From assembly GCA_041584055.1 (NCBI GenBank), contig JBFHER010000147.1, positions 1 to 9,579 of the forward strand: a DNA stretch of 9,579 nt, given 5' to 3'. This document shows positions 1 through 6,604 of the stretch, one piece after another (position 1 is the stretch's first letter; every line of letters begins with the position of its first letter). Source of the stretch: JBFHER01 sp041584055 (GTDB taxonomy: Bacteria; Bacteroidota; Bacteroidia; Bacteroidales; UBA5342). Position numbers and translations under genes: made by a program. The notes under the pieces are model-generated. The model was not told where the DNA came from, did not search any database, and saw only the letters and a program-made list of their open reading frames with translations.

Positions 1-1079
1 ATCTCGTCCTCATTTATGGTCAAGGTTAAAGTCGCACTGTTGATTGCAATCCTGGCACTGTCATCACCTGGCAAAGCTGCCATATCGGGATGTTGGCTTA
101 GATCCGGCAATGTCAATCGAACATTAACACCCCCCATACCACGAACGTATAGATTATCGCCTTTTACTTCATCCGCGTTCTCAAAAACAGTACCTTGAAA
201 ATCGTGTGAAAGACGATTAAATCGCCCGCATTCACCATTGAATAAGAAATACTGGATTCGGGTTGTATCTTCTTCAAAACCTTCATCATCTTTATAATGG
301 TAATAAAATTGAAGGTTTGTAAAATCAACAACCGAAACACCTTCTTCAGTTGTAGAAGCTAATTCTGTGGGAATTGACAGTATTGTTCTGTTTCCCAAAA
401 CCGGTTTAACATACAACCCTTTCAAATAGTTTTGAAATATCTCAATCCGATCTACAAGATCAGTACCGGCAGCAATATTATCATAATTATCAAGGAATTT
501 TTCAGCGAGTTCATTTTTTAGTGGAACCTTAACCCTGTAAAAATAATCCGAAAGGGAGCTAACCGAATCCGGCACATTTGGTTCCTTTGCAGTAAAGAAT
601 GCGCTTCCTAACAAATCCTGTTCGTCATAATACTTCGTCGGATCCTCATTTGAATAGTAATCTGTATAATTATCTACTGTTTCTTTTAATTCGTAAACGT
701 TTACCTGATTCACGGCAAGCGAATCCCCATAATAATCTCTGAATATTAGAACAACGAAAACGGAATCAACAATCACCTGATTTGCATCGATCTTTTCTTT
801 ATCGATAAGTATGGAATCAAACCTGAACTGAAGCGCAATATCGGCTGATGCCGTTCCAAATTTCTCATGCCAGTAAGCACCTAGCAACATTTGACTTTGC
901 CCGTCTGTCTGCAAGGAATCCGGATGATATGAAGCATACTCAAGTAAAACATTGTCTATTTTATTCACTAACAATTGATCTTGATCAGGCTTTATAGATT
1001 CACCAACCAATCCATCATCACTACAACTCAATGCAATCAGAAAAAGGATTGCAAAAGAAAGATATTTACGTAACGTCAT
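1..1079 (-). CDS. DUF4270 family lipoprotein (C-terminus beyond the left edge)
   Basis: This is an open reading frame of 359 complete codons that continues past the left edge of the window. The ATG at 1079 is preceded by AAAGGA four bases upstream (1084-1089). The N-terminus is a lipoprotein signal: MTLRKYLSF, a hydrophobic stretch, then ALS-Cys19. The residues after Cys19 are S-D-D, which resembles the acidic signal that sends Bacteroidota lipoproteins to the outer cell surface. The mature part is rich in Asp, Tyr and beta-prone stretches. It contains a segment at about residues 60-80 (MLLGAYWHEKFGTASADI) typical of DUF4270, a Bacteroidota family of unknown function. The gene follows the glycogen-synthase-like gene on the same strand with a 55-base gap, so the two are probably cotranscribed, an arrangement I recall from other Bacteroidota. 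The family call is from recalled resemblance and is fairly sure; the function is unknown. Confidence 0.8.
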   Translation of the reverse strand, partial: MTLRKYLSFAILFLIALSCSDDGLVGESIKPDQDQLLVNKIDNVLLEYASYHPDSLQTDGQSQMLLGAYWHEKFGTASADIALQFRFDSILIDKEKIDANQVIVDSVFVVLIFRDYYGDSLAVNQVNVYELKETVDNYTDYYSNEDPTKYYDEQDLLGSAFFTAKEPNVPDSVSSLSDYFYRVKVPLKNELAEKFLDNYDNIAAGTDLVDRIEIFQNYLKGLYVKPVLGNRTILSIPTELASTTEEGVSVVDFTNLQFYYHYKDDEGFEEDTTRIQYFLFNGECGRFNRLSHDFQGTVFENADEVKGDNLYVRGMGGVNVRLTLPDLSQHPDMAALPGDDSARIAINSATLTLTINEDE

Positions 1080-1134
1080 TTTTTCCTTTAAAACGGTTAT
1101 TAAACTAATAAATTTTGGCGATAAGATTTTTTAA

Positions 1135-1941
1135 CTAGCTTAATAATTTATCATAAAAATCGTTGTAGGCTTTAACATAAGTTTCAGGTGACTGATATTC
1201 CAGAACATCTTTTCCATTTTTTCCGGCAAAATCTAACACCTCCTGTTCTACTGTTTCACTGCCTTGAATGACAGCATCAGAATACTCTACAGCTAATTTA
1301 CTTAAATTTACAAAACTTGGTTTCGCCACTAAATCCAATTGTCCGGCGTTAACACCTTCCATTAAAATTTTCTCATGAAACAGTGAACGAAAATCGTTTT
1401 TAAATCCATCGTTGTAAACTGAGTAAATTATTTTCGAATTCTGAAAAAACGGGTCATCATTATAAGCATTTTTAACATATAAAGGAACCAGCGAGGTCAT
1501 CCATCCATGACAATGTATTATGTCCGGCGACCACCTTAATTTCTTAACGGTTTCCAGCACTCCTCTGGCAAAAAAGATGGCCCTTTCATCGTTGTCCTCA
1601 AATTCTTCACCTTCGTCTGATGCCACAGTTGCTTTTCGATGAAAAAAGTCCTCGTTGTCGATAAAATAAACCTGCATTCTGGCGGCTTGTATTGAAGCAA
1701 CTTTAATGATCAAAGGATGATCCGTGTCATCAATGATTAAATTCATTCCTGAAAGCCGGATAACTTCATGCAATTGATTGCGTCTTTCGTTGATATTGCC
1801 AAATCTAGGCATAAATGTTCTTATCTCCTTGCCAGATTCCTGCGTTCCTTGAGGTAAATGCCTTCCAATAGTTGAAAGTTCAGATTCAGGTAAGTACGGT
1901 GTAATTTCTTGAAAAATAAAGAGAACCTTTTTTGTTTCCAT
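1135..1941 (-). CDS. Half-length glycogen/starch synthase-like protein (GT5 N-terminal domain only)
   Basis: This 268-residue protein resembles the N-terminal Rossmann half of GT5 glycogen synthases. KKVLFIFQEITPYLP (4-18) corresponds to the first strand and loop, IRTFMPRFG (40-48) to the MPRY region, and ERAIFFARGVLETVKK (119-134) plus SPDIIHCHGW (138-147) to the conserved helix and the H-x-H-D/G-W loop. GT5 enzymes are usually near 480 residues, with a second C-terminal half that helps bind ADP-glucose. That half is absent here. The KTGGL motif that contacts ADP-glucose is replaced by PESEL (18-22). The product may therefore not make glycogen on its own. Its role is unknown, though I recall similar short proteins beside DUF4270 genes in many Bacteroidota. 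The ATG at 1941 was chosen over the in-frame ATG at 1977 because a promoter box at 1967-1974 would overlap the longer form. The stop is TAG at 1137-1135. Confidence 0.8.
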   Translation of the reverse strand: METKKVLFIFQEITPYLPESELSTIGRHLPQGTQESGKEIRTFMPRFGNINERRNQLHEVIRLSGMNLIIDDTDHPLIIKVASIQAARMQVYFIDNEDFFHRKATVASDEGEEFEDNDERAIFFARGVLETVKKLRWSPDIIHCHGWMTSLVPLYVKNAYNDDPFFQNSKIIYSVYNDGFKNDFRSLFHEKILMEGVNAGQLDLVAKPSFVNLSKLAVEYSDAVIQGSETVEQEVLDFAGKNGKDVLEYQSPETYVKAYNDFYDKLLS

Positions 1942-1966
1942 GCTTATGTTAAATTCAATAATCGCA

Positions 1967-1997
1967 CAAAAGTACAAAAAATTATCCAGTAATTCAA
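1967..1997 (-). promoter_or_regulatory. Bacteroidota-type promoter for the glycogen-synthase-like/DUF4270 operon
   Basis: Read on the minus strand, TACTTTTG (1974-1967) matches the Bacteroidota -7 consensus TAnnTTTG exactly. A TTG (1997-1995) lies 20 bases upstream, where the -33 element is expected. The box ends 25 bases before the ATG at 1941, which implies a short leader and supports that start codon. Confidence 0.65.
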
Positions 1998-2140
1998 TTT
2001 ATAAAAGCTGTAAACAAGGCCGTTTCATGAAGTATCGAGCACCTTTGTCAGTCTTAAGTGATTCAATACATAATCCTGAATATTTGCATTATTTAATCAT
2101 TTATTGACTCATTCTTAATTATTCAATTAAAACAAAAGAC

Positions 2141-2148
2141 TACTTTTG
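2141..2148 (+). promoter_or_regulatory. Bacteroidota -7 box before the small beta-rich protein and menE
   Basis: TACTTTTG matches TAnnTTTG exactly and ends 22 bases before the ATG at 2171. I see no convincing TTTG 19-21 bases further upstream, so only the -7 part is supported. Together with the minus-strand box at 1967-1974 it makes 1942-2170 a divergent promoter region. Confidence 0.5.
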
Positions 2149-2170
2149 GAATTGCACAAAAACAGAGATC

Positions 2171-2518
2171 ATGAACTTAACTGGACAATGGTTATTCAAG
2201 GAAGAATTCGAAACCGGTGTTAATTCGGGTTATGCAAAACTTACTCAAGAAGACAATAAGCTTTGGGGCATTTTTGAATTAACTGAAACACTTCGTGGGC
2301 ATGCTCCCATATACGTGATTCAAAAGGTAGAAGGGATCGTGATGGAGGGAAAAATAATAATTAAAGGAACTTCCATTGACCTTATTAATGGTGGAGATGA
2401 AAACACAGAATATTCTCCTGACACCTGGGAAGGAACATTGAACAGCGATGGAAATATCATAGGAAGCTCCATTGATCAGGAAGGAATATGTGGCGTTTTT
2501 ACCATGTGTAGAGTTTAA
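2171..2518 (+). CDS. Small beta-rich protein of unknown function, possibly lipocalin-like
   Basis: This is a 115-residue protein with no signal peptide or membrane segment, so it is probably cytoplasmic. It starts MNLTGQWLF, and the G-x-W at 5-7 followed by alternating short strands and turns (YAKLTQ, LWGIFEL, GIVMEGKIIIKG, WEGTLNSDGNIIG) suggests a small beta-barrel or beta-sandwich like the lipocalin or avidin folds. That is inference from pattern only. The last strand, GICGVFTMCRV, holds two cysteines (104 and 112, roughly). The start ATG at 2171 follows a -7 box at 2141-2148. The gene ends 13 bases before menE, so the two are very likely cotranscribed and perhaps translationally coupled. 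I do not recognise the family and assign no function. The reading frame looks genuine because of the promoter, the spacing to menE and the absence of a competing frame. Confidence 0.7.
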   Translation: MNLTGQWLFKEEFETGVNSGYAKLTQEDNKLWGIFELTETLRGHAPIYVIQKVEGIVMEGKIIIKGTSIDLINGGDENTEYSPDTWEGTLNSDGNIIGSSIDQEGICGVFTMCRV

Positions 2519-2531
2519 GGGATTAATTAAA

Positions 2532-3563
2532 ATGGTAAAAAGACAATTTGATCTGGTCTTAAAAGTTAAGAATCATATTATCCGGCCAGATCAGATCAAC
2601 ACATGGGCACATCCCATAGAAGAGAAGGAAATTGCCGATTTTTTAGATGAGTGGTATAATGAACATGATTATATTACTGTAAAAACGTCAGGCACCACCG
2701 GCCCCCCAAAAAACATTCGACTGTCGAAATCCGCAATGCTCGAATCTGCAAAAAGAACATGTGCATTTTTTAATCTTAACAGTCATTCAACATTCGTTTT
2801 GTGCCTGTCACCAAAATACATTGCTGGTAAAATGATGATTGTACGCGCCATGGTTGCTGGTGCAAACCTAATGCCAGTGTTCGATCTGAATAAACCTGAC
2901 GGCATACAGGGCTCCATCGATTTTATAGCCATGGTTCCGATGCAATTAAGCCAGCTCATTGATAAACACTTCAATTTTGATCTTTTCAAAATCATATTAC
3001 TTGGCGGATCGGCCTTACCCAATCACCTGGAAGCAAAAATAGCCACAATTAATTCACGAGTTTATCAATCGTATGGCATGACAGAAACGGCAAGTCATGT
3101 TGCCTTGCGTTGCTTAAATGGTGAAGCCCGTTCAGAATATTACACGGCATTACCCGGGATAAACTTCGAAACAAATTCGACACAACAACTTGTGATTCGT
3201 GCACCTTATATAAGTGACTCCCCTCTGATTACAAATGACATCGTTGATTTAATAGACGAGAATCACTTCCGCTGGATTGGGCGAAAAGACAATGTAATTA
3301 ACAGTGGTGGTATCAAATTTTTTCCGGAACATATAGAGTCAAAATTAAAACATCACCTGGACACTGATTTTTATATTCACTGGGAAGAGGACCGTGTTTT
3401 AGGACAGAAAATTGTACTTATACTACAATCAGACAGTCAAATATCCAAACACCAACTGACCGAAATATTTGACAAATACCTGACACGTTATGAAAAACCA
3501 CGAAAAATAATTTATAAAGAACATATAAAGTACACACCGACAGGAAAAATCATCAGGCAATAA
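2532..3563 (+). CDS. menE: O-succinylbenzoate-CoA ligase (MenE), AMP-binding family
   Basis: This 343-residue member of the acyl-adenylate-forming family most likely activates O-succinylbenzoate to its CoA thioester in menaquinone synthesis. Visible motifs, in order, are the ATP-binding loop TSGTTGPPK (52-60), YGMTETASH (181-189), GRKDNVINSGGIK (250-262, the hinge Asp/Lys region) and TPTGKIIR (335-342) with the C-terminal catalytic lysine at about 339. All key motifs are intact. The length fits the short MenE of Bacteroidota, which is smaller than the 450-500 residues of many acyl-CoA ligases. The ATG at 2532 was preferred to an in-frame start at 2472 that would overlap the upstream gene by 47 bases; AAGGG lies about 14 bases before 2532. 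The other men genes are not in the window, so the MenE assignment rests on size and motifs, and another short-acid ligase is possible. Confidence 0.85.
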   Translation: MVKRQFDLVLKVKNHIIRPDQINTWAHPIEEKEIADFLDEWYNEHDYITVKTSGTTGPPKNIRLSKSAMLESAKRTCAFFNLNSHSTFVLCLSPKYIAGKMMIVRAMVAGANLMPVFDLNKPDGIQGSIDFIAMVPMQLSQLIDKHFNFDLFKIILLGGSALPNHLEAKIATINSRVYQSYGMTETASHVALRCLNGEARSEYYTALPGINFETNSTQQLVIRAPYISDSPLITNDIVDLIDENHFRWIGRKDNVINSGGIKFFPEHIESKLKHHLDTDFYIHWEEDRVLGQKIVLILQSDSQISKHQLTEIFDKYLTRYEKPRKIIYKEHIKYTPTGKIIRQ

Positions 3564-3614
3564 CAATGTCTTTATTTCGTTAAGAAAAAATGGTGATAGA
3601 GTTAAGAAATTTAG

Positions 3615-3622
3615 TATTTTTG
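3615..3622 (+). promoter_or_regulatory. Bacteroidota -7 box before the GH16-like gene
   Basis: TATTTTTG matches TAnnTTTG and lies 29 bases before the ATG at 3652, inside the 88-base gap after menE. A -33 TTTG is not evident. The box suggests the GH16-like gene can be transcribed separately from menE. Confidence 0.45.
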
Positions 3623-3651
3623 ACCAAAATCAATAATTAAGCCTTAAAATC

Positions 3652-4998
3652 ATGGGTCTATTTGGCAGTAAATATCCGGCAACAGAAAAGGTTGAAAGGG
3701 AAGATGAACGCTTACGCAAACTGTATCAGGAAGTTTTGAAAACCAGTGGTTCAGAGGAGTTGAAGGAGTTTTTGAAATTAGAGGAACTTGTCAATACGGA
3801 TGAATTTAAGAATGAAAAAAGACGCATATCAGCCCTTGTTTTTAAAAGAACAAAAGAATTTGAAGAATTACGTTCTTTTAACAAGCTAAGCAAAAACCGA
3901 AAACTAAAAACTTATTTGCTTGTTGATGGCTCACAAGAGCTTTCAGATTATGATGCATTTTCAAAAACAGAAAGATACGCTTTAATCAATGATAAAAAGC
4001 AACGTAAGAACGCTTCAGATTTACAAAAATTTTACAAATTTAAAAAATCCAGGCGTTATCGGGTTTACAAAGAACTTAAAAGCAGTGCGCTACCAAAAGA
4101 ATATGACGTTTTAAAGAAACGTGTAAAATCAGAAGAATTTAAATCATTTAAAGCGTTTTGTGAAAATAAAAAACGGTGGGAAACAACAGATTGGTTTAAA
4201 ACTGAACAACGCTACATTCAATTAAAGTCGAATCCTTTAATAGAAAATTATGTCAACTATTATGATTCTGATTTATTTGATGAATTTAAGAAATATGAAA
4301 TAACATTTGAAGATGATTTTTCAACTGAAAAGTTAGATGATCAAAAGTGGAAAACATCATTTTTATGGGCAGAAAATTTTGCCAATGGAAATTACTCTCA
4401 GGCAGATCAAAATCAGGGATACATCGATTCTAAAAACATTGCGCTGATTGGCAGTAAACTAACCATCATGACCAGGCACGATGAACATACTGCTCGTATC
4501 TGGGATCCTGAAAAAGGATTTGTTAAGAAATCAGTAGATTATTCCTCCGGTGTAATTTCTTCGGGAAAGAGTTTTAATCAAAACAGAGGTATTTTTACAG
4601 TAAAACTTAAGACCAGTGGCAAATATCCTATTGGGCATACAGTAATGTTAAGTTCATCTAAAAACGATCAGCACATCACACTTTTTAAAACACTTGGAAA
4701 ACGGAAATCCTACGTTGGATATTCCTTTTTAGACAAAGGAAAAGTTATTGCCAAGCACGCCTTAATAAAAAGCTTCAATTCAAGCAAAGGATATCATATT
4801 CTACGACTTGAGTGGGATGAAAACATCCTGGTTTGGAAAGTAAACGGAATAAAGGTTTATTCATGCCATGTACCCACGGTATTTAAAGATCTTCATTTTT
4901 CTGCATATTCATTTGTTGACAAAACAAAGAAAAAAACAGATAGTGGAAATCTGGTATTTGACTGGGTAAGAGCATACAAGCACATCGGTGAAAACTAG
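3652..4998 (+). CDS. Charged helical repeat region joined to a GH16-like jelly roll without catalytic residues
   Basis: This 448-residue protein has two parts and no signal peptide. Residues 1 to about 215 are Lys/Glu-rich and predicted helical, with a recurring aromatic/hydrophobic pattern every three residues, for example F76-L79-N82-L85-Y88 and F127-F130-S133-Y136-Y139. Residues 216-445 follow a family 16 glycoside hydrolase/laminarinase jelly roll. FEDDFSTEKLDDQKWKT (219-235) is the usual opening, SGVISSGKSFNQNRGIF (299-315) the conserved SG-I-S-G-F strand, YHILRLEWDENILVWKVNG (381-399) the FH-Y-EW-I-W-VDG segment, and VFDWVRAYK (435-443) the closing strand. The catalytic ExDxxE strand is expected near 338-346, but the sequence there is NDQHITLFK, with no glutamates. 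It is therefore more likely a carbohydrate- or protein-binding module than a hydrolase. It sits 66 bases before the sugar-phosphate gene trio and may share its transcript. The function is unknown. Confidence 0.75.
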   Translation: MGLFGSKYPATEKVEREDERLRKLYQEVLKTSGSEELKEFLKLEELVNTDEFKNEKRRISALVFKRTKEFEELRSFNKLSKNRKLKTYLLVDGSQELSDYDAFSKTERYALINDKKQRKNASDLQKFYKFKKSRRYRVYKELKSSALPKEYDVLKKRVKSEEFKSFKAFCENKKRWETTDWFKTEQRYIQLKSNPLIENYVNYYDSDLFDEFKKYEITFEDDFSTEKLDDQKWKTSFLWAENFANGNYSQADQNQGYIDSKNIALIGSKLTIMTRHDEHTARIWDPEKGFVKKSVDYSSGVISSGKSFNQNRGIFTVKLKTSGKYPIGHTVMLSSSKNDQHITLFKTLGKRKSYVGYSFLDKGKVIAKHALIKSFNSSKGYHILRLEWDENILVWKVNGIKVYSCHVPTVFKDLHFSAYSFVDKTKKKTDSGNLVFDWVRAYKHIGEN

Positions 4999-5041
4999 CA
5001 TTTCTCATTGGCTCAGCATTTTTTATTTTACATGATAAGCC

Positions 5042-5056
5042 TGAGTTTATAACTCA
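5042..5056. repeat. Perfect short inverted repeat just before the SIS gene start
   Basis: TGAGTT-TAT-AACTCA is a perfect 6-bp inverted repeat with a 3-base centre. It ends 8 bases before the ATG at 5065. It could be an operator half-site pair or a small leader hairpin covering the ribosome entry region, but a repeat this short can occur by chance. No T-run follows, so it is not an intrinsic terminator for the upstream gene. Confidence 0.35.
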
Positions 5057-5064
5057 ACAATCAA

Positions 5065-5679
5065 ATGGAACAACGAATACATCAAATCCTAAAACAGGAG
5101 ACGGAGGCAGTGTCAGGCATTCCCGTCACTTCTGCATATGCGAAAGCAATCGAACTAATTTTCCTCCATGTACATTCAAAAGGTGGAAAACTGGTTACAA
5201 GTGGAATGGGAAAAGCAGGTCAGATTGCCCTGAATATCGCAACAACATTCAGCTCTACCGGCACACCATCTGTGTTTCTCCATCCCAGTGAGGCACAACA
5301 TGGAGATCTGGGTCTGATACAAAAAAATGATGCTTTATTATTGATTTCTAATTCTGGCAAAACAAGAGAAATTATTGAGCTTGTCAGTCTGGCCAAAGGA
5401 TTGGTTCCCAACATTCCCCTTATTGTAATTACTGGAGATGAAACCAGCTTTCTTGCGAATGAATCTGATGTAACCATCACTACTGGTGCGCCACAGGAAG
5501 TGTGTTCATTGGGGCTTTCGCCTACAACCTCAACCACGGTAATGACAGTAATCGGTGATATTTTGGTTGTTTTGATGGAAGAAAAGATAGGATTTAGTGC
5601 ATTGGAATATTCAAAACGACATCATGGTGGCTATCTGGGCGATAAATCGAGGATAGACGCACAGACAGAAAAAAAGTAA
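5065..5679 (+). CDS. SIS-domain sugar-phosphate isomerase, arabinose-5-phosphate isomerase-like (no CBS domains)
   Basis: This 204-residue single SIS domain resembles KdsD/KpsF, which interconverts ribulose 5-phosphate and arabinose 5-phosphate for Kdo synthesis. Family landmarks are SGMGKAGQIA (46-55, Lys50), STGTPSVFLHPSEAQHGDLG (64-83, Glu76 and His79), the phosphate-binding NSGKT (96-100), EVCSLGLSPTTSTT (145-158, Glu145) and SKRHHGGYLG (183-192). KdsD normally has HPGG at the last motif, with the catalytic His; here it is HHGG, with His186 in the matching place. Usual KdsD proteins are near 320 residues with two C-terminal CBS domains. This one stops after the SIS domain, as does a single-domain enzyme known from Bacteroides fragilis. 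It begins a three-gene cluster: the kinase starts one base after its stop. It may make arabinose 5-phosphate or act on another sugar phosphate used by the next two genes. Confidence 0.8.
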   Translation: MEQRIHQILKQETEAVSGIPVTSAYAKAIELIFLHVHSKGGKLVTSGMGKAGQIALNIATTFSSTGTPSVFLHPSEAQHGDLGLIQKNDALLLISNSGKTREIIELVSLAKGLVPNIPLIVITGDETSFLANESDVTITTGAPQEVCSLGLSPTTSTTVMTVIGDILVVLMEEKIGFSALEYSKRHHGGYLGDKSRIDAQTEKK

Positions 5680-5680
5680 T

Positions 5681-6601
5681 ATGAGAAAAGTAATTGGCAT
5701 TGGCGAAACCGTTCTTGACATTATATTCAAGAACGAAAACCCGATTGCAGCTAAGCCGGGAGGATCAACCTTCAATGCAATCATTTCTCTTGGCCGGATG
5801 GATATTCCGGCTTTATTTATTACAGAAACAGGGAACGATAAAGTCGGGAACATCATTATTGATTTTCTAAAATCCAATGGGGTAGATTCAAGTTATGTAT
5901 ATCAATACGAAAATGGAAAATCCGCAATTTCCCTGGCATTTCTGGATGAAAATCAGGATGCATCGTATACTTTTTATAAAGACCCGCCCAAACAGCGAAT
6001 AGAAGCTCATCTGCCCGAAATAAATAAAGATGACATCATTATTTTTGGATCTTATTTTGCATTAAATCCAATACTCAGACCTGTTGTTAAAGCACTTATT
6101 AAAAAAGGGAAAACGCATGGGGCAATCATTTATTATGATCCCAATTTCAGAAGCAGTCATTTGCACCAACTGGAAGAAATAAAACCGGCTTTAACAGAAA
6201 ACATTAAAGATGCTGACATTGTCAGGGGATCCAATGAAGACTTCAAAAACATTTTAAAAACCGACAGTTTCGAAGCAACTTACAAGTTACTTGAAGCGCA
6301 TACACCATTGTTTATTTATACAAGAAATAAAGATGGTGTAGATTTAGCCTGTCATGGGATGAAAGCACATTATGATGCACCAGTCATCAAACCGTTGTCA
6401 ACGATTGGGGCCGGCGATAATTTTAATGCAGGTGTTGCATACGCCTTGATAAAGTATAATATTTTGAAGGACGATTTTGAAAATCTCTCTGCCGAGGCGT
6501 GGGAAAAAGTGATTAAAACAGCAATGTCCTTTTCGCAAAACGTATGTGAGAGTTATGACAATTACATTTCAACCGAATTTGCAAAAACATTAAAAAGATA
6601 A
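5681..6601 (+). CDS. PfkB-family carbohydrate kinase
   Basis: This 306-residue protein is of the ribokinase/PfkB fold and should transfer the gamma phosphate of ATP to a sugar or sugar phosphate. Motifs seen are the N-terminal VIGIGETVLD (4-13), the first PfkB signature PGGSTFNAIISLGRM (26-40), YYDPNFR (151-157), GSNEDF (183-188) and the second signature STIGAGDNFNAGVAYAL (240-256) with the catalytic base Asp246. The usual first Asp of the DTxGAGD signature is Ser240. The length is normal for the family. Overall the protein looks closest to fructokinase-like members, but PfkB substrates cannot be read from sequence. The start ATG is one base after the SIS stop, and the nucleotidyltransferase follows after three bases, so the three are one translation-linked unit. 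The substrate is likely the product of a neighbour or a related sugar phosphate. Confidence 0.87.
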   Translation: MRKVIGIGETVLDIIFKNENPIAAKPGGSTFNAIISLGRMDIPALFITETGNDKVGNIIIDFLKSNGVDSSYVYQYENGKSAISLAFLDENQDASYTFYKDPPKQRIEAHLPEINKDDIIIFGSYFALNPILRPVVKALIKKGKTHGAIIYYDPNFRSSHLHQLEEIKPALTENIKDADIVRGSNEDFKNILKTDSFEATYKLLEAHTPLFIYTRNKDGVDLACHGMKAHYDAPVIKPLSTIGAGDNFNAGVAYALIKYNILKDDFENLSAEAWEKVIKTAMSFSQNVCESYDNYISTEFAKTLKR

Positions 6602-6604
6602 ACT

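Noticed and set aside
16..198. Plus-strand 60-residue reading frame
   Set aside because: It lies wholly inside the DUF4270 gene on the other strand, with no ribosome site or recognisable family.
1942..1977. Twelve-residue N-terminal extension of the glycogen-synthase-like protein
   Set aside because: The upstream ATG at 1977 would lie upstream of the -7 box at 1967-1974, and the family start aligns with METKKVLFIF at 1941.
2472..2531. Longer MenE starting at 2472
   Set aside because: It would overlap the upstream gene by 47 bases, and the extra 20 residues do not resemble the family; the ATG at 2532 fits the usual MenE start.
4999..5040. Terminator after the GH16-like gene
   Set aside because: A T-rich stretch is present (5020-5032) but no credible stem precedes it, so read-through into the sugar operon remains possible.
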